Assembly (NCBI RefSeq): GCF_027594865.1
Contig: NZ_CP089391.1
Location: 6,788,501 to 6,852,500 of the forward strand
Direction of reading: 5' to 3'
DNA: 64,000 bases
Origin: Bradyrhizobium xenonodulans
Lineage (GTDB): Bacteria > Pseudomonadota > Alphaproteobacteria > Rhizobiales > Xanthobacteraceae
Below are positions 61,785 to 64,000 of the stretch, piece by piece (positions within the stretch are counted from its first letter, which is position 1; the number at the start of each line of letters is the position of its first letter). A program made the position numbers and the translations under genes. Under the pieces are notes generated by a model. That model was given only the letters and a program-made list of their open reading frames with translations, did not search any database and was not told the origin of the DNA.

Positions 61785-62671
61785 TGTCTTTGCTCCAGTA
61801 TTTCCTCGATGCGTCGGCTGATGCCTGTCCACTGGCTGCGGCCGACGGTGATCGGTGCACGGGCGCCCATGCCGCGCGCCCAGACGGCCTTCAGTCCAAG
61901 TTCAGCGGCCGCGTCGCGGTCGATCGTTCCGGGAGGCGCTGCGACGTCGACCAGCAGCGCGTGTTTGGGCAGCAAAGCCAGCTGGTCGCGCTCGAGCAGT
62001 CGTTTTGGAACGCTGCCGATAACGATGTCCATGCGATGAAGAACTGCCGGCAATTGTTCGAGCGTTAGCGTCTCCGCGCCTGTCGCGTAGGCGGCGGCGC
62101 GCTGAACCGGATTGCGCGCCGCGACGTGGACATGAGCCCCGAGGCCGACCAACGTCTTCGTCAGAAGCGAGCCGATGGTACCTTGACCAACCAGGCAGAT
62201 GTTGGACTTGTGGATGGTGATCTGCGTGTTTTCGATGATCACCTTCAATACGCCCTCGACGATCGCCGGCCCGCGCAACAGCATGAGGTCGACGTCCCAT
62301 TCGTACTCGTGCAGCGCGATGCCGAGCGCCTTGCAATGGGCCCTCAGATTGTCGTCGGCCCAACCGAGGATGATGTTGCCGGGCCGCCTCATGCCGGCCA
62401 ACATCTCGCGTGTCGGAACGATCTTTTGCGGACACTTGGGCGCGAAGAGCGCGCCCTCCGCGCTGATGCCTGGAATCGGAAACAGCGCGATGTCGGCCCC
62501 CTTCAATGCATCAGCCGCGTCCACAGCATGATAGACGCCTTCGATGCCCCCATCAGGCCAGGGAAAGCCGTAGGCTCGAACCGCGGCTCCAGCCCGCACG
62601 GCACAGCGAGCGATCTCCTGTTCGCGTGCGTCACCGGCTACGATCGCGACGACTGTATTCTGCCAACTCAT
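61781..62671 (-). CDS. Dipicolinate synthase subunit A-like NAD(P)-binding protein
   Basis: 296 residues resembling DpaA/SpoVFA: an N-terminal VVAIVAGDAREQEIARC domain, VYHAVDAADALKGADIALFPIPG, and a second Rossmann domain with GQGTIG (162-167) followed by AHVHVAARNPVQRAAAYATGAET. In spore formers DpaA works with DpaB to make dipicolinate; no DpaB lies here and the organism type does not sporulate. It probably acts as a dehydrogenase on another cyclic imine (inference). ATGA overlaps on both sides. Confidence 0.82.
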   Translation of the reverse strand: MSWQNTVVAIVAGDAREQEIARCAVRAGAAVRAYGFPWPDGGIEGVYHAVDAADALKGADIALFPIPGISAEGALFAPKCPQKIVPTREMLAGMRRPGNIILGWADDNLRAHCKALGIALHEYEWDVDLMLLRGPAIVEGVLKVIIENTQITIHKSNICLVGQGTIGSLLTKTLVGLGAHVHVAARNPVQRAAAYATGAETLTLEQLPAVLHRMDIVIGSVPKRLLERDQLALLPKHALLVDVAAPPGTIDRDAAAELGLKAVWARGMGARAPITVGRSQWTGISRRIEEILEQRQ

Positions 62672-63756
62672 GGGGCCCTTACCTTCTCAATGAGCTGATC
62701 CCTGGACATGCCGGCGATGCCCATTGCATCTGCAGTCCGCCCGCCGATCCGATAGTCGGTTCCGACGGCGGCCTGCGCAAGGCGATAGAGCGACGTCGCG
62801 ACGGGCACGTTGACGTCGGCGATCCGCGCAAACTCCAGGAAGGGGAGCAAGCCGTGACCGAAATCCTCCTTGTAGTAGCGATATTCGAGCGAATCCGGTC
62901 CCTTGATACGGCGATTGGCCTCGCCGCCCGCGATTGCCGCGCGGTAATCGGTAACGTCAACCACGTCAGCCTCCACCGTGCCGAGCAGCTTCATCTCTTC
63001 AATCAAGTTCGGCAATTCATGCCCGAACGCCCGAGCGACCGCCAAGCGCTCGTCGTCCAATTGCCGCATGACCCGGGCGACCCCGGGCGTCATGGCGTCG
63101 ACATAGAAAGTGAAGCTGCCGCCGGTCGCCTCGACCCAGGCGGCTGCCAGCACCGCGCCAGGGGGATGCAGGACCATGTTCACGTTGGAGAGGTCGGAGG
63201 CGATGACGTCCCGAACGGGCGTGACACCCGGATACAATTTTGCAGCAATCTCCAGCGCCTCCGCTCCTCCCCTGAGAGCGGCAGCCTTCAGTTGCTTCGC
63301 CCGACCGCTAATGGTGACGCCGTCAGGACGATATTTGCGCGCGACGTATGTAAGGGTCGAGAACTCAACCACCGGAGGCACTGACCGCCCGGTGCGGGAA
63401 TAGGCCTCGGCGAATTCCAGTGCGCCTCCGGTGTGGCCGGGATTAAGCACGACAGGTTTGTTCGACGGCCAACCGGCCGCGGCGAGTGCGTTGGCGATGG
63501 CCGAGTGCGAGAAAGTCGGCAGGACCACGACTGCCACTTCGACTCCGGAGATGGCCGACTTGAGATCTGTCGAAATCAGGGTAGGCTTTGCAACTCCCTC
63601 GCCGAGCTTGCCGTCGAATGCAACGCCGCCGAGCTTGATGTGCGGCTCGAGCGTCTCGGCCGAACGCGCCCAGAAATGAACGGAGTGGCCCGCCAGAACC
63701 AATTCTGCGACCGAGGCCGTGCCCCCCGCCCCTCCTCCAAGTACGGCAACCTTCAT
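62668..63756 (-). CDS. Octopine/nopaline dehydrogenase-family oxidoreductase
   Basis: 362 residues. The N-terminal Rossmann motif VAVLGGGAGGTASVAELVLAGHSVHFWAR binds NAD(P); the helical C-terminal domain (NMVLHPPGAVLAAAWVEATGG to the end) is the opine-dehydrogenase type. Family members reductively join, or oxidatively split, an amino acid and a keto acid. In a catabolic operon the splitting direction is likelier, but enzymes with unrelated substrates exist. First gene of the operon, 52 bp behind the palindrome at 63808. Confidence 0.9.
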   Translation of the reverse strand: MKVAVLGGGAGGTASVAELVLAGHSVHFWARSAETLEPHIKLGGVAFDGKLGEGVAKPTLISTDLKSAISGVEVAVVVLPTFSHSAIANALAAAGWPSNKPVVLNPGHTGGALEFAEAYSRTGRSVPPVVEFSTLTYVARKYRPDGVTISGRAKQLKAAALRGGAEALEIAAKLYPGVTPVRDVIASDLSNVNMVLHPPGAVLAAAWVEATGGSFTFYVDAMTPGVARVMRQLDDERLAVARAFGHELPNLIEEMKLLGTVEADVVDVTDYRAAIAGGEANRRIKGPDSLEYRYYKEDFGHGLLPFLEFARIADVNVPVATSLYRLAQAAVGTDYRIGGRTADAMGIAGMSRDQLIEKVRAP

Positions 63757-63807
63757 TCTGTCCTCCGCAGATCGAAGCGTAAGTCGCGCCTCTTGAGAGG
63801 CAAACTT

Positions 63808-63842
63808 TGATCACAGCTTATGATCACAGTTATGATTGTCAA
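63808..63842 (-). promoter_or_regulatory. Promoter with GntR-type palindrome, catabolic operon
   Basis: TGATCACA-GCT-TATGATCA at 63808-63826; on the minus strand a perfect TTGACA (63842-63837) lies 10 bases upstream and TAAGCT sits 16 bases after it, inside the palindrome. The bases between TTGACA and the palindrome are also similar to the copy at 55859. Drives the six-gene operon beginning at 63756. Confidence 0.78.
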
Positions 63843-64000
63843 GCTTGAGAATTGCCAACCCGCTGCCTCATCGAAAGGCACTTCTGGAGCGTGACGCCGA
63901 ACCATGACCGAGGGTTCGGCGGCGCAAGTCGGCTGTTTCGGGGCTGGAGCCGTTCATATCACTGGATCCGCGAGCACCCGGAACGGTTCCGTGATGCCGG

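Noticed and set aside
63843..64000. Open frames at the right edge of the window
   Set aside because: Only about 50 codons are visible on either strand and none shows a recognisable motif, so no partial gene is called.

Overview
The window looks like a chromosomal stretch of a high-GC alphaproteobacterium of the Bradyrhizobium type. This rests on codon use, many HAAT- and NMT1-type ABC transporters, several acyl-CoA catabolic operons, rhizobial-style outer-membrane barrels and a CIRCE-controlled groESL pair. I identified families by reading protein motifs; no database search was possible. I recognised no tRNA, rRNA or CRISPR array.

1-5.7 kb: an organosulfur (sulfonate or sulfate-ester) module. 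A TauD/AtsK-type dioxygenase and an SsuABC-type transporter lie on the minus strand, divergent from an NtaA/SnaA-type flavin monooxygenase.

5.9-22.9 kb: a minus-strand run of about 16 genes, many with 4-bp ATGA or GTGA overlaps. It encodes three acyl-CoA dehydrogenases, two thiolases, an enoyl-CoA hydratase, an HSD10-type 3-hydroxyacyl-CoA dehydrogenase, an APH-type kinase, a nitronate monooxygenase, LivKMHFG, a quinone-oxidoreductase-like reductase and a nitroreductase. A second enoyl-CoA hydratase at its end carries an amber codon. A TetR regulator and a divergent acyl-CoA ligase follow (23.4-25.9 kb). The propionyl-CoA branch (methylmalonyl-CoA mutase, an AMACR-type racemase, propionyl-CoA carboxylase) and a second LivK-type binding protein occupy 26.6-36.9 kb. 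Three near-identical promoter/operator blocks, before the beta-oxidation operon, the ligase and the second LivK, tie these units into one probable TetR regulon for a carboxylic acid degraded to propionyl-CoA. The APH plus ACAD10/11-type pair suggests a 4-hydroxyacyl-CoA step.

37-51 kb: a gene-poor, decaying stretch with a nitronate monooxygenase pseudogene, a nonsense-interrupted NAD(P)-binding protein, an SRAP pseudogene and an IS110 tail. Intact genes among them encode a double-barrel outer-membrane protein, a GH18 protein, CIRCE-groESL, a FAD amine/amino-acid oxidoreductase and small proteins.

51.4-63.8 kb: the most novel locus. A GntR/FCD regulator and three copies of a 19-bp palindrome frame (a) a six-gene coupled operon: opine-dehydrogenase-like protein, DpaA-like protein, cyclic amidohydrolase, unknown protein, tautomerase and an isochorismatase-VOC fusion; (b) gntR-ridA-cobW; and (c) an NMT1/THI5-type ABC transporter with a Tsx-like outer-membrane channel. 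Together they resemble a complete uptake and ring-opening pathway for a small nitrogen-containing (ureide, imide or opine-like) compound. I do not recognise the pathway.
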